DNA of 64,000 nt from JAFDWR01 sp038216655 (lineage in GTDB: Bacteria; Armatimonadota; Fimbriimonadia; Fimbriimonadales; Fimbriimonadaceae), in NCBI GenBank assembly GCA_038216655.1, contig JBBQPZ010000021.1:1-64000 (forward strand), given 5' to 3'. A program made the position numbers and the translations under genes. Below the pieces are notes generated by a model. It made no database searches and was not told the DNA's origin. It saw nothing but the letters and a program-made list of their open reading frames with translations. Of this stretch, positions 11,293 to 20,539 are shown in pieces (the stretch's first letter is position 1; each line of letters starts with the position of its first letter).

Positions 11293-12315
11293 CTGAGGAA
11301 CCTCCCTTTCAGGTCATCCAGCGCGACATCCATCTGACGGACGATCTCTTCAGGCCGCACCTTCATCAGATTCGGTGCGGGAAGGTTCAAGCAAGGCTTT
11401 GCGGTCGACTTGCGGAGCGGGTATTGACAGAAACCCGCCTCCACCAAGATGCTCTCTGCTTCCGCCCCGAGCAGGTAGTCGATCAACTGCCTCGCTTCCG
11501 GCGAGTCCTTGACGAGTGCCACCCGACGCGGGGAACATGAGCGTCTCTCGAGGCAGAAACACCCTCACATTCGCGTGGCGTTTGACCGCAGCGCAAGCAT
11601 CGTCGGTGTCGGTGAGCCCCAGGGTCACGTCGCCACTGACGACAAGGTCGCGAACCACACCGTTGCCATCGACGACCCGAACACCCTTGTCGACGAGAGA
11701 CTGATAGTAGGCACGGCCAGTCTCCCGGCCATGCCGGGCGTACATCGCGGCCGCTTGGGTCGCCCCGGTACCAAAGACTGGGTTGCTGATTGCGATCTTG
11801 TTCCCGGGGAGATTCAGCTTGGCGAGGTCCTCGAAGGCAAGGTTTTCCGCCTTGAAGTCGGGCGAACTGATCCACACCCGGAGGCGCGGGGTAGCCCCGG
11901 CCCATAGCCCGTTAGAATCGACCCATTCGGAAGGAAGAAAGTCCGCTTCGGGGGAGCGGTAGGGTCGCAGGACACCCTTGTTCGCGAGACGGATCGTCTG
12001 GACGAACTCGCCGTTCCAGAAGACGTTCGCGCGCGGATTTCTGCTCTCTGCCAATATCCGGTTCGCGAGACCCGTAACCTTGTTCGCCTCAACGTCAAAG
12101 ACCGGGTCGACGCGGATGCCCGATTTCTTCTCGAACGCCCGAAATACCGGCTCGGCGTAAACCTGGTCGACCGAAACATAGACCACCACGTGCGGTTTGC
12201 CCGCCTGCTCTCCGCAGCCTCCGACGACTGCCGTCGCCATGTAGAGCGCCGCGATCTGCCATGCGACTCCTCCTGCGGATGGAGTGGCACATCGATGTCT
12301 GAGTAAGGTCGTCAT
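11289..12315 (-). pseudogene. ABC importer binding lipoprotein, iron type, frameshifted
   Basis: Extracytoplasmic substrate-binding protein of the importer (AfuA/FbpA-like, COG1840). The first frame (from ATG 12315, GGAGGG upstream) has a signal peptide with lipobox VVGGC, then VYVSVDQVYAEPVFRAFEKK, NVFWNGEFVQTIRLANKG and GTGATQAAAMYARHG, all typical of the family. After LMFPAS the frame runs into junk. The true C-terminus (VALVKDSPEARQLIDYLL ... CQYPLR) continues in another frame to 11289. Leaving out one C of the CCC run at 11522-11524 restores a single reading frame of about 341 residues. Either a sequencing or assembly error in a short homopolymer or a recent mutation. Because both flanks are conserved and the next genes are intact, I favour an error or a very recent event. 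Confidence 0.85.
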
Positions 12316-12326
12316 TGACCCTCCAA

Positions 12327-13259
12327 CTACGTACTCGGCTGTTCTCCCTTTCCCAGTTCGGTGAGCCCACTGCCGTCACGATTGACGCGGTAGATCCGGA
12401 AGGGGAATTGTTGCTTGTAGTGCGGCTCTCGGTATCCGACAAGGTACAGGAACTTGCCGTCCGCCGACCAGACTGGGTCGTTGGCAACCATGTCGACCGG
12501 GGTCAGTCGGACGCGCTTGCCCGTGTTTCGATCGACCACGAACAGTGCGGAGCATGGCTCGCCGAAGGTCTGGGTGAACTTCGGCGTCCCCTGGACCATG
12601 GCAATGTAAGCCCACTCGTTCGAGTTCGTGGGATTCGCGACGAACGAACCCAGGCTATCGACGTTGTTGGCCTTTCCCGTGATCTTGGCGACCGGGACCT
12701 TTTCAAGGAACTTACCACTCAGGTTCACGTGAAAGATGGTGAAGATATCGTGGAACAGGAATCCCTGTCCGTCGGGAAACCAGCGCGGCATGAAGATCGC
12801 GTTCGCACCGTACTGACCGCCCCGAATCACCAGTGTCGGCTTGCCGGGGTTCCCTAGCGCGGGGATCGTCAGCGTGTATAGTTCCTGACTCGAACCGGCG
12901 TCCATCAGGAAAGCCAGTTGGGCACCCGTCGGGGACCATAGAAGCGCCTTGATTTCACCGGGAGCGGTGTAGAGAGTTCGGTTTCCACCACCCAGGGTGA
13001 CGAGACGGATCGTCTTCGAACCGGAGTGGGTGCCCGTAAGGGCGGCGAATGCAACCGCCAAACCGTTTGGGCTAACCGCCGGGTACATCCCCTTTCCGAG
13101 CTTCTCTGGCGCGCCCGCCCCAGGGCGGAGAAACATCACTTCGTTGTCGCGGCAAAACGCGACGCCTCGGGTGACTTGGGCGTGGCTAGCCCCCGCGAGA
13201 CTGGACAGGATCGCCGACGTGGCCATCAGCCATCGTGCCGACTTTGCGAAAAGCTCCAT
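12327..13259 (-). CDS. TolB-like beta-propeller, exported
   Basis: 310 residues with a signal peptide (cleavage near ASHAQ) and repeated propeller blades of the PD40/TolB kind: YPAVSPNGLAVAFA, ALLWSPTGAQLAFLMD, RWFPDGQGFLFHD, DPVWSADGKFLYLVG. Probably a periplasmic sensor or binding protein. It is the first gene of the run that continues into the iron-type importer 11 nt downstream, so it may assist or sense that transport; this is inference. GGAGGCG lies 7 nt before the ATG. Divergent from the zinc-ribbon operon at 13410. Confidence 0.85.
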   Translation of the reverse strand: MELFAKSARWLMATSAILSSLAGASHAQVTRGVAFCRDNEVMFLRPGAGAPEKLGKGMYPAVSPNGLAVAFAALTGTHSGSKTIRLVTLGGGNRTLYTAPGEIKALLWSPTGAQLAFLMDAGSSQELYTLTIPALGNPGKPTLVIRGGQYGANAIFMPRWFPDGQGFLFHDIFTIFHVNLSGKFLEKVPVAKITGKANNVDSLGSFVANPTNSNEWAYIAMVQGTPKFTQTFGEPCSALFVVDRNTGKRVRLTPVDMVANDPVWSADGKFLYLVGYREPHYKQQFPFRIYRVNRDGSGLTELGKGEQPST

Positions 13260-13409
13260 GAATGTCGCCTCCGGGTTGATTGTGTCGGCTTGCCGAAGTT
13301 GCCCGATGTCGTTAAGTTCGTGTCATTGGGGTTTTGTCAGTCAAAACATCTTCAAGCGCCGAGGCCTTCTCACCGGTAGTCTCCCTCTGCAAGTCATCGG
13401 GAGGTGACC

Positions 13410-14390
13410 ATGAGCGCGTCGAAATTCTGCGAGCAATGTGGCTCGGCTCTTGGGGAGGCCGACAAGTTCTGCATGACCTGCGGTCATCCCGTCGACGCTC
13501 CGGTTGAGGCAACTCTGCCTGAAACCGTTCCCGAAGCTCCCGTTGCGCCGCCCGTACCCGCTCCCGAGCCGAGACCGGTCCCGATCAATCCCGCGCCCCA
13601 GCTCTTTGTCGCGCCCACATCGGCCCGGTCCCCGAGCGCGATCACCCCGACGACGATTGGGATCGTCGCGATTGTGGTGATCGCGCTCGGGGGAGGCATC
13701 TGGTGGTTTCTAACCCAAAAGCCTGCGAACCCACCCGCAAACCGGCCAGTGGCAACCGCAACGGGGGCCCAGCCCAGCTCAATCCCGACGGCCACCGTGG
13801 TGCCCGCCCAACCTGGCGAAGCGTTCATTGGACGCTGGTATCCCGATATGTCAAGCGGGGCCGAGCCCGACACTTTCATCACGTTCAAGCAAGAAGGCAA
13901 TCAACTCATAGGGACGGGCAAGAAACCGTCCGATGGTCAGTTGGAATTCCCGGTCGGAGCCGGGCCCAAACTCACTGGAGTCTTCCGACAGGGGACGACC
14001 TCGTTCCCCGCGACCGCCGATCTCCTGTCCGACAACAAGAAGATGGTCGTAACGCTTGCGCCCCCGAACAGCGAATACCAGACGGAGGTCCTCTGGCGCG
14101 ACGAGCCGCCCCCACCTGATAAGGAAGTGCCGGGGATCGAGAAGATCACGAACTACAGCGAGCAGCAGGCGCGCGATCTGATCTCGATGCGCGAAGATGT
14201 GCAAAAGTTCGCCAAGCAGTTGGCGGCGAAGAAGTCCTCGGTTCACATCGATGTCGCTCCGGAGGACGAGCAGACCTATTCCGTTCATGTGTACGAGATC
14301 GTCGACGACGGGGATGGGATGTCCCATACCGCCACGTTCGCCTGGTACAAGGTCGACCGAAAGACGGGCAAGGTGAGCCCAGGGATGTAA
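13410..14390 (+). CDS. Zinc-ribbon membrane protein, first gene of the giant-protein operon
   Basis: 326 residues. A zinc ribbon at the N-terminus (CEQCGSALGEADKFCMTCG), a Pro/Ala/Val-rich linker, one membrane helix near residues 75-98 (TPTTIGIVAIVVIALGGGIW), then a beta-rich domain (FIGRWYPDMSSGAEPDTF ...) like a lipocalin-type fold, and a C-terminal helix-strand part that reads like a cystatin or PepSY-like unit (KFAKQLAAKKSSVHIDVAPE). ATG 13410 has GGGAGG just upstream; an upstream in-frame GTG overlaps that site and is rejected. The next gene begins 2 nt after its stop. Same plan as the protein at 7579-8319. Confidence 0.85.
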   Translation: MSASKFCEQCGSALGEADKFCMTCGHPVDAPVEATLPETVPEAPVAPPVPAPEPRPVPINPAPQLFVAPTSARSPSAITPTTIGIVAIVVIALGGGIWWFLTQKPANPPANRPVATATGAQPSSIPTATVVPAQPGEAFIGRWYPDMSSGAEPDTFITFKQEGNQLIGTGKKPSDGQLEFPVGAGPKLTGVFRQGTTSFPATADLLSDNKKMVVTLAPPNSEYQTEVLWRDEPPPPDKEVPGIEKITNYSEQQARDLISMREDVQKFAKQLAAKKSSVHIDVAPEDEQTYSVHVYEIVDDGDGMSHTATFAWYKVDRKTGKVSPGM

Positions 14391-14392
14391 CC

Positions 14393-15450
14393 ATGGCAAA
14401 CGCCTTAAGGTTCACCCGGCATCACTGGCCCTCACTCTTCCTGGTCCTCTTCGTGCTCGGCGTCTCGTTCTTTGGGTTCGCCAAGGTGCCGCCCGACGCG
14501 AAACCTAAGCCTTCCGCCTCGTGGGTGCTCACTCCCGAAGCAGGGCAGATCTTCGCGCTGGTCATCGATGCGAACACGGTTTGGGCCGGCGGCAAAGATG
14601 GTGTGTTTCGAATCGATCGCAAGACGGGACGGCTGCTTGAACATCTCAAACTCGGCACCGACGTCGCGATGGTCCGATCGCTCGCCGTCTGCCCAGATGG
14701 CACCCTTTGGATCGGTCACACGAATGGACTGACTTGGTACAGCAAAGGAAGAACCACTACTTTCTCGGAACGCGACGGGCTTCCAGGTCTGCGCGTAAAC
14801 GCCCTGTTTTCGGGGAACAACACACTTTGGATCGGTACTAGTAATGGCCTAGCCTCGATAGTCGATGGCAAGCCGCAACTGAGTCCGCTTACGGCCAAAC
14901 TCAGTTCGCCGGTCGTCAACGCCCTCTTCGAGGACGCTTCTGGCGACTTGTGGGTCGGTTCCTCCTCACGTCCAACGGGGGCGTGACCGTCTTCCACAAT
15001 CTAAGGGCGAAGTCGTTCGCGGTGAAAGAGGGGCTTGCCCATCCCTACGTGCAGGGAATTACCCAAGACCCGACCGGAGTGGTGTGGGTCGCAACCGGAC
15101 AGTATTTCGATGGCGGCGTATCCGCTTTCGAGAGGGTGTCGGGTGGCTGGAAGTTCAAGCAAGTTCTCCACCGGAGCGAAGGGTTGGCAGGGGAGAAAGC
15201 CCGTTCGGTCGCCGTGGACGCTGACGACAACCTGTGGGTGGGCTCTGAATCGGACGGACTCGCTATTCTGCACGGCTCCACGAGCAATGTGCTCTCAACC
15301 GCCAACGGACTGCCCGACAACGAGATCACCTGCATCCGATTCGATTCCGAAGGCAACGCATGGTTGGCGACGCTGCGAGGCGTGGTCAAGATTCCTTTCG
15401 CCGAGATCGAACGACTGATTGGACCACCACCGCCTCAGCGAGGTAAGTGA
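14393..15450 (+). pseudogene. Exported two-component-type propeller, frameshifted
   Basis: Seven-bladed propeller of the Reg_prop kind (LWIGHTNGLTWYSKG, LWIGTSNGLASI, DLWVGS, NLWVGSESDGLAILHG). The N-terminal helix (SLFLVLFVLGVSFFGFA) is a signal peptide or anchor. The frame from ATG 14393 breaks after DLWVGSS, and the rest of the propeller (SNGGVTVFHNLRAKSF onward) continues one frame over to 15450. One missing base near 14960-14968 explains the break. Restored length is about 352 residues. Normally such propellers sit in the sensor part of hybrid histidine kinases, but here there is no kinase. The gene lies between the zinc-ribbon protein (2-nt gap) and the giant protein (1-nt gap), so it is part of that operon. 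Confidence 0.8.
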
Positions 15451-15451
15451 G

Positions 15452-18400
15452 ATGATCCAGTCGTTTCGCGACGTCGAGGCTCAGGTTGCACAACTCCGAG
15501 AGCGGGGACTTCCGCCCCAACAGTTCGAAGCCGCCCTCAACCAGCTTCAAGTTGGCGATGCCCAAGGAAGCACCTGGCAAATCTCGCCCGCCACCGGCGA
15601 CTGGATTAGCTGGGATGGAACCGCGTGGAAGCCGGGCAACCCGTACGGCGATGCCTTCGACAACGCGGCCGCGCAGTATCGGTCCCTAGCAGCGAGTCTG
15701 AAGGCGAAGCAGGTCGACCGTCAAACGTTCACGACCGAGGTTCAGCAGATCAGGGTGGAGGCACCCGACGGCTCCCAGTGGGCGATCCTACCGCAAAACG
15801 GAACATGGGTTCGTTGGGATGGGACGAAGTGGATTGAAGGAGAGCCTCCGAGAACCGGCGCGGATGGACATCCCTCAGAGCAGGAATCCGAGTTTGCCGC
15901 GTGCGCAGAAGTCTATACGCAGCTGCGTCAGCAGTTCCAAGTGGGCGAACTCAGTGAAGACGAATTCGAGGCGCGCGTCACCGAGATGCGCATCACCGAT
16001 GCTGGCGGAGCTATCTGGCAGATGGCTCCGCAGGACGGGAGTTGGCTGAAGTGGAACGGACAGACATGGACGCCCGCCACGCCACCCATGCAGTCGTCCA
16101 CGACGGCCGGGCCCGCGCGCAAGTTCGCCGGCGCGGTCGTCGAAGGGACCAAGGAAGAACTCAAGTCCACGATCAAAAGCATCCCCGGGATGATCTTCCG
16201 CGCCTTGATCAGCCGCGCGATCATGGCGATCACTGCGTTCTACGGCTCGATGTATTTGCACGCGTGGATCGCCGGGTTCAAGAACAATGGATTCCGTGAC
16301 GACGGTGGCCCTTGGGCCCCATGGCTCGTCCTCACAGAAAGCAAGCAGGGCAACTCCTACGCATTCATCTGGGGCATCGCGGGCATGCTCCTTACCTCCC
16401 TCGTCTTCACGATCTTCCGACGTGGCCCGATCAAGGGCGTGCTCAGCGTGTTCACCGCACCGTTCGCGATGATCGGGCGACTCAAGGATTCGGGCCGAAC
16501 CGGTTTCGGGGCGATTGCCATCGGGGCCGGCGTCGCGTTGCTGGTCAACCACAAACTCTCGGTAAACCCGCAGGCGAGTCTGTCGATGGGAATCGGCCTG
16601 CTGTTCATCGGCGCGGGTCGTCCGGGCTACTATGCGGCACGGTTCCTATATGGCGTCATCCGAAGGGTGATGGCCCCCTTCCAGAAGAAGGCGTCCGAGG
16701 GCGTCAAGTCCAAGATCCCCTTCGATCTAAAGGCCGCTCAACTTGCCCTGTTTGGAGTCGCGCCGGGGTTCTATCTCGCCTCGAAACTGCCCCCCGACAA
16801 ATTGATCGTGATCGGTCTTATCATGACGGTCATCGGTTTGGCGCTGGTCTTCAACCTAAAGAAGCCGGCCCCGACCGCAGGAGCCGCGGTCACATTCCTG
16901 TTTTACGGCGTCTTTGGTTCACTTGCCTTCTTCCTCTTCGAGTGGCTGACCGCCGAGCACGCGCACGCCGACGACGGTGGGCGCGACGAATTCACTGGCA
17001 ATCCCGACGACTACTGGAAGACCGAGGGAGGCAAACTGCTCGACCATAGCCGACCTGCGGCGGATGCCACCGCGACAGGAGCTGCACTGGGCGGCGACAT
17101 CACCCAACCCCCCGATCCACCGCCTCCCTACAGTTTCACGCTTTGCCTGGATCAGTCTTCCATGACCGTTACCCAGTCGGGTCCGCAGGCGGTTCGGGCG
17201 TACGTGCTCGTCTCGGGCCCGGATGCTGACGTCTGCGCCAAGTACGAAGCCGAGTTAAACGCGGCCATCCAGATGGGCATCACGGGAAACATCACCGAGT
17301 GGTTCTCGCCGACGGTTGAAGCCGATTCGGGAGGTGCGCGGTGCAACTTCTTCATCGAGATTCCCGACGACCTTGAAAAGCGCAAGGGCCCGCACGTGGC
17401 GTATGTTTCGGCAAGTGCAAATTCCCCTCGCGGGATGCTCACTCGTCGCTGCCGAATCAACATGGAGATTCAGGCCGACTACGCGCTGATCCTCGGCACC
17501 AACGAATTGAAAGTGAAGGCGAACGAGCCGGGCAGCGCGCTCTATGCGTTCGTCCAGTGCAACGACCCGAACCTCGAGGGCGACGCCCAACTCGCACGTT
17601 CGCGGCAGCTTGCCCCGGGAATTAAGTTCAATCTCACGGGCACGCAGGCCAACTGGGTCGGCGGTCCCGGCGAGGTACAGGGCTACATCTCGGCAGAAGG
17701 CAAAGAGATCGCCGTCAACGCGACGGTTCCCTCGGAAGATGTCACGGCTTCCCCGCCGTTCGAAGTTCAGGTCGACGTAAGTTGCGAGGTTGCGGAGGCC
17801 GGAGTGCTCACGAAGGGTGGCCGGATCGCCATCGAGCCGCCGGATTGGTTTGTCGAACTCGTTCCGATCAAAGACAAGCTAACCCTCGACTTCAAGGATG
17901 CGGCCGAGTTCAAGGTGCGTTTGATCCCGCTGGACTCATCCAAGCTTGAACTCTACGGTGGGGAGTCCGGTAACACGCTCAACCAGTATCTGAAGGTTAG
18001 CGCCGAGGGCGCGAACGCGCAGTACCTGGTGATGAACGAGAAAGATGGCGACGGGGCCTTCAGGCTCTTTGATGTCACCTTCTCCGAGGCGGCTTCCGGC
18101 GTGCAGGTTGACCCCTACGTCGACATCGTCACGGAGGCCACCCTCACCGGCAAACAGGTTTCTCAGAAGTTCCGGATCAACCTCTTCGGCAAACCGACGC
18201 TCGAAGTCAAAGAGCACGGCGTTGGTATCCGTGCGGGCGGCGATCCCGTCGATGTGCACATTCACGTTAAGGACGGGGCCGACTTATCGTGGTCGCTCAA
18301 CGTGGAGATTCTCCGCCTCGACCAAGTCGAGCCTGCGGGTCCTCCCGAGACGCTCGAGGACAATAACTTTGTCCTGAAACTGCGCGGGTCGGAGCTCCCT

Positions 18401-20539
18401 GAAGGCGATCTCGAACCGCACAAGGGGACGCTCAAGCTCACGGCGCACACAACCAACAAGGAGACTGGCGAGGAGATGGCGACCGACCCGGTCGAGGTTG
18501 ATCTGACCCTTGGCTCGATTGGATTGAGCATCTCTCCGACGATCGTCCACCTGCCGCTTGATCCCAAGACCCAGCCTGCCACCGAGTTCAAGGTGCGGGT
18601 TATCGCGTACGACGCGACGACCGAAACCTTCAAACCGGATACCGCGGCGATGAAGGGTCTGAACTTGGCGGATTGGGAGGACGGCGATTTCTCCGGTGGC
18701 GGCAACGTGTTTAAGGGCGCCAAGGTCGAGGTCAAGTTCGTCCGGTTCGACGGAAGTGGCGACAATACGGTTGCCATCTGGTCGGCAAAGCAAGAGATTC
18801 CGATCCCGGCCCTGCAAACGATCGACGCTCTACGCGAGATCGAGGCCTCAGGCGCACCGGATGCGGAGTCGGCTTTGTTCGTCGTGCGTCAGCAGTTTGC
18901 CGTACCTGCCGATCCGGCTTCGCTGGCGGCGGAGCGAATCCGTGTCGAGCAGGAGAACTGCCGCAAGACCCTCAAGTACCTGCCCGACGGAGACACAAAG
19001 ACCAAGTTCTCCGAAGCAATCGAGCGCGACTACCGAACACTCGGCGCGGAAGGTTTGTATCACCTAAGGCACGAGATATGGGAAGCCGCCCAGAAGGCGC
19101 TGACCGAGGAAGCGGAGAGCTACCTGACCAGCGCGCGCGTGATCGGGGCCGCTGAGACAGCACTCGACTGGGTCAACTACGTCTGCGGGCTCATCGTCCA
19201 GGGGATGTCTTCGATCCTCGTCCCGTTCCCCGGCGACTTCGTGGTCGGCCTGCTCTATCAGGCGATTCCGGAGATGGTGAACGCCATCCATGCGGGCAAG
19301 ACGGCCGAAGCCTGGGTCAAAGAGTGGGTCGGCGGCTTGGTGGCTGGAGCACCGGGCATGGCGGTCGACATAGGGATGGGTCAAGTCGTTGACATCGAGA
19401 AGCTCTTCCTGCGCGGCATCGCGGAATACAAGGATCCGCGAAAGGCCGCGGGCATGGCCTGCCTGATCTTCTGGGAGTCCCGGTTCCTCCGTTATCAGGT
19501 GACGACGAAGCCAGATGGCGAACCATTCTCCCTCAAGGAGTCGATCACGAGCGCCCTTCGGGACCTGGGTGAGAACATCGTGACGCTCGGGATCGGAAGG
19601 AAGACAAAGGCGGCCATGGGTGGGACCGGCGGCGCGAAAGTCACCGACGACAGCACCCTCGCCGATCCGGACCATGGCTACGATCCAAAGGATGGCCGGC
19701 GGTACGAACCCGGCAAGGGACAGCCCGACACCCGAGGGATGCCGGATAAGAACGTTAAGGCGGCCCAGGACATTGCCAGTAAGCACGATGTCGAGATTTA
19801 CATTCGACCGACCAATCCTGCATCGAAGGCCCTCCTTGAAGCAGGCGCACACCCGAAGCCGGAGTTGATCAAGACCAAAACGATCAACGAACAGGATCTC
19901 AAGCTGGGTCGTCAGAGCGAAGACCTGGGCAAAGCCGGATACTTCGATCCTGGGCCGGAGCCTCCTCCACGTGGGAATATGTCGGAGGGCGACTACAATG
20001 ACCTGAAAGACCGCTGGAAGCAACGATCCGACGAGTTCAAAGACTACGCCCACAAAATGGAGGATCTAACTAAGAAGGGCTACAAGATCGACGACAACGG
20101 CGTGATCCTGCACCCCGACGGTAAGCCATTTACGGGCGATCATGACATCTTCGACATCCGCGGACCCAACGGCGAGCGAGTCTCGAAAGAGAAGTACGAC
20201 GCGGTCATGAACGATCTTAAGAAGCCGCCCTTTAGCGCCCAACACGACGGACACCGTCAGTGGGATTACAGCGGCGAGAGCAAGACGCCCAAAGCCGGGG
20301 AGACAAAGTCCGAATTCGATAAGAAGAAAACCGTGGACACCAAGATCCTCGACTCCCACAGCACTGAGACCCCCAAGGGCAAGCCAGGCGAAGCCCTTAT
20401 CCGCGTCGGTGCCGATGGAAAGATCGACGCCCAGCACTTCAATCAATCGAGTCGACAGCCCACGCTCACAAGCACCCAGCAGAAGAGCCAGTCTGCCCAG
20501 GCCAGCACGCGACATGACCAAGCGGAGAAAGACAAATGA
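15452..20539 (+). CDS. Giant multidomain membrane protein with cyclase-toxin-like C-terminus
   Basis: 1,695 residues; start ATG 15452, one base after the previous stop, with GAGG about 9 nt upstream. Order of parts: three repeats of about 65-75 residues (1-64, 65-133, 134-212), each ending in W-x-I/M-x-P...GxWxxWxGxxW and a Pro-rich turn; about seven membrane helices (about 243-508); a row of Ig-like beta domains (about 545-1110); an alpha-helical part (about 1115-1390) with a hydrophobic stretch; a C-terminal domain (about 1397-1620) and a low-complexity tail. The C-terminal domain has IRPTNP (1451-1456), K1474/K1476, KAGYFDP and TGDHDIFDI with D1563/D1565. In order and spacing these recall the CyaA/edema factor/ExoY family (FRLVNP, HAKSS, QAGYI, TADIDMFAI). 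The catalytic His of that family seems replaced by Lys (IKTK). Activity is therefore uncertain. Its own zinc-ribbon neighbour overlaps its stop as ATGA. Confidence 0.8.
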   Translation: MIQSFRDVEAQVAQLRERGLPPQQFEAALNQLQVGDAQGSTWQISPATGDWISWDGTAWKPGNPYGDAFDNAAAQYRSLAASLKAKQVDRQTFTTEVQQIRVEAPDGSQWAILPQNGTWVRWDGTKWIEGEPPRTGADGHPSEQESEFAACAEVYTQLRQQFQVGELSEDEFEARVTEMRITDAGGAIWQMAPQDGSWLKWNGQTWTPATPPMQSSTTAGPARKFAGAVVEGTKEELKSTIKSIPGMIFRALISRAIMAITAFYGSMYLHAWIAGFKNNGFRDDGGPWAPWLVLTESKQGNSYAFIWGIAGMLLTSLVFTIFRRGPIKGVLSVFTAPFAMIGRLKDSGRTGFGAIAIGAGVALLVNHKLSVNPQASLSMGIGLLFIGAGRPGYYAARFLYGVIRRVMAPFQKKASEGVKSKIPFDLKAAQLALFGVAPGFYLASKLPPDKLIVIGLIMTVIGLALVFNLKKPAPTAGAAVTFLFYGVFGSLAFFLFEWLTAEHAHADDGGRDEFTGNPDDYWKTEGGKLLDHSRPAADATATGAALGGDITQPPDPPPPYSFTLCLDQSSMTVTQSGPQAVRAYVLVSGPDADVCAKYEAELNAAIQMGITGNITEWFSPTVEADSGGARCNFFIEIPDDLEKRKGPHVAYVSASANSPRGMLTRRCRINMEIQADYALILGTNELKVKANEPGSALYAFVQCNDPNLEGDAQLARSRQLAPGIKFNLTGTQANWVGGPGEVQGYISAEGKEIAVNATVPSEDVTASPPFEVQVDVSCEVAEAGVLTKGGRIAIEPPDWFVELVPIKDKLTLDFKDAAEFKVRLIPLDSSKLELYGGESGNTLNQYLKVSAEGANAQYLVMNEKDGDGAFRLFDVTFSEAASGVQVDPYVDIVTEATLTGKQVSQKFRINLFGKPTLEVKEHGVGIRAGGDPVDVHIHVKDGADLSWSLNVEILRLDQVEPAGPPETLEDNNFVLKLRGSELPEGDLEPHKGTLKLTAHTTNKETGEEMATDPVEVDLTLGSIGLSISPTIVHLPLDPKTQPATEFKVRVIAYDATTETFKPDTAAMKGLNLADWEDGDFSGGGNVFKGAKVEVKFVRFDGSGDNTVAIWSAKQEIPIPALQTIDALREIEASGAPDAESALFVVRQQFAVPADPASLAAERIRVEQENCRKTLKYLPDGDTKTKFSEAIERDYRTLGAEGLYHLRHEIWEAAQKALTEEAESYLTSARVIGAAETALDWVNYVCGLIVQGMSSILVPFPGDFVVGLLYQAIPEMVNAIHAGKTAEAWVKEWVGGLVAGAPGMAVDIGMGQVVDIEKLFLRGIAEYKDPRKAAGMACLIFWESRFLRYQVTTKPDGEPFSLKESITSALRDLGENIVTLGIGRKTKAAMGGTGGAKVTDDSTLADPDHGYDPKDGRRYEPGKGQPDTRGMPDKNVKAAQDIASKHDVEIYIRPTNPASKALLEAGAHPKPELIKTKTINEQDLKLGRQSEDLGKAGYFDPGPEPPPRGNMSEGDYNDLKDRWKQRSDEFKDYAHKMEDLTKKGYKIDDNGVILHPDGKPFTGDHDIFDIRGPNGERVSKEKYDAVMNDLKKPPFSAQHDGHRQWDYSGESKTPKAGETKSEFDKKKTVDTKILDSHSTETPKGKPGEALIRVGADGKIDAQHFNQSSRQPTLTSTQQKSQSAQASTRHDQAEKDK

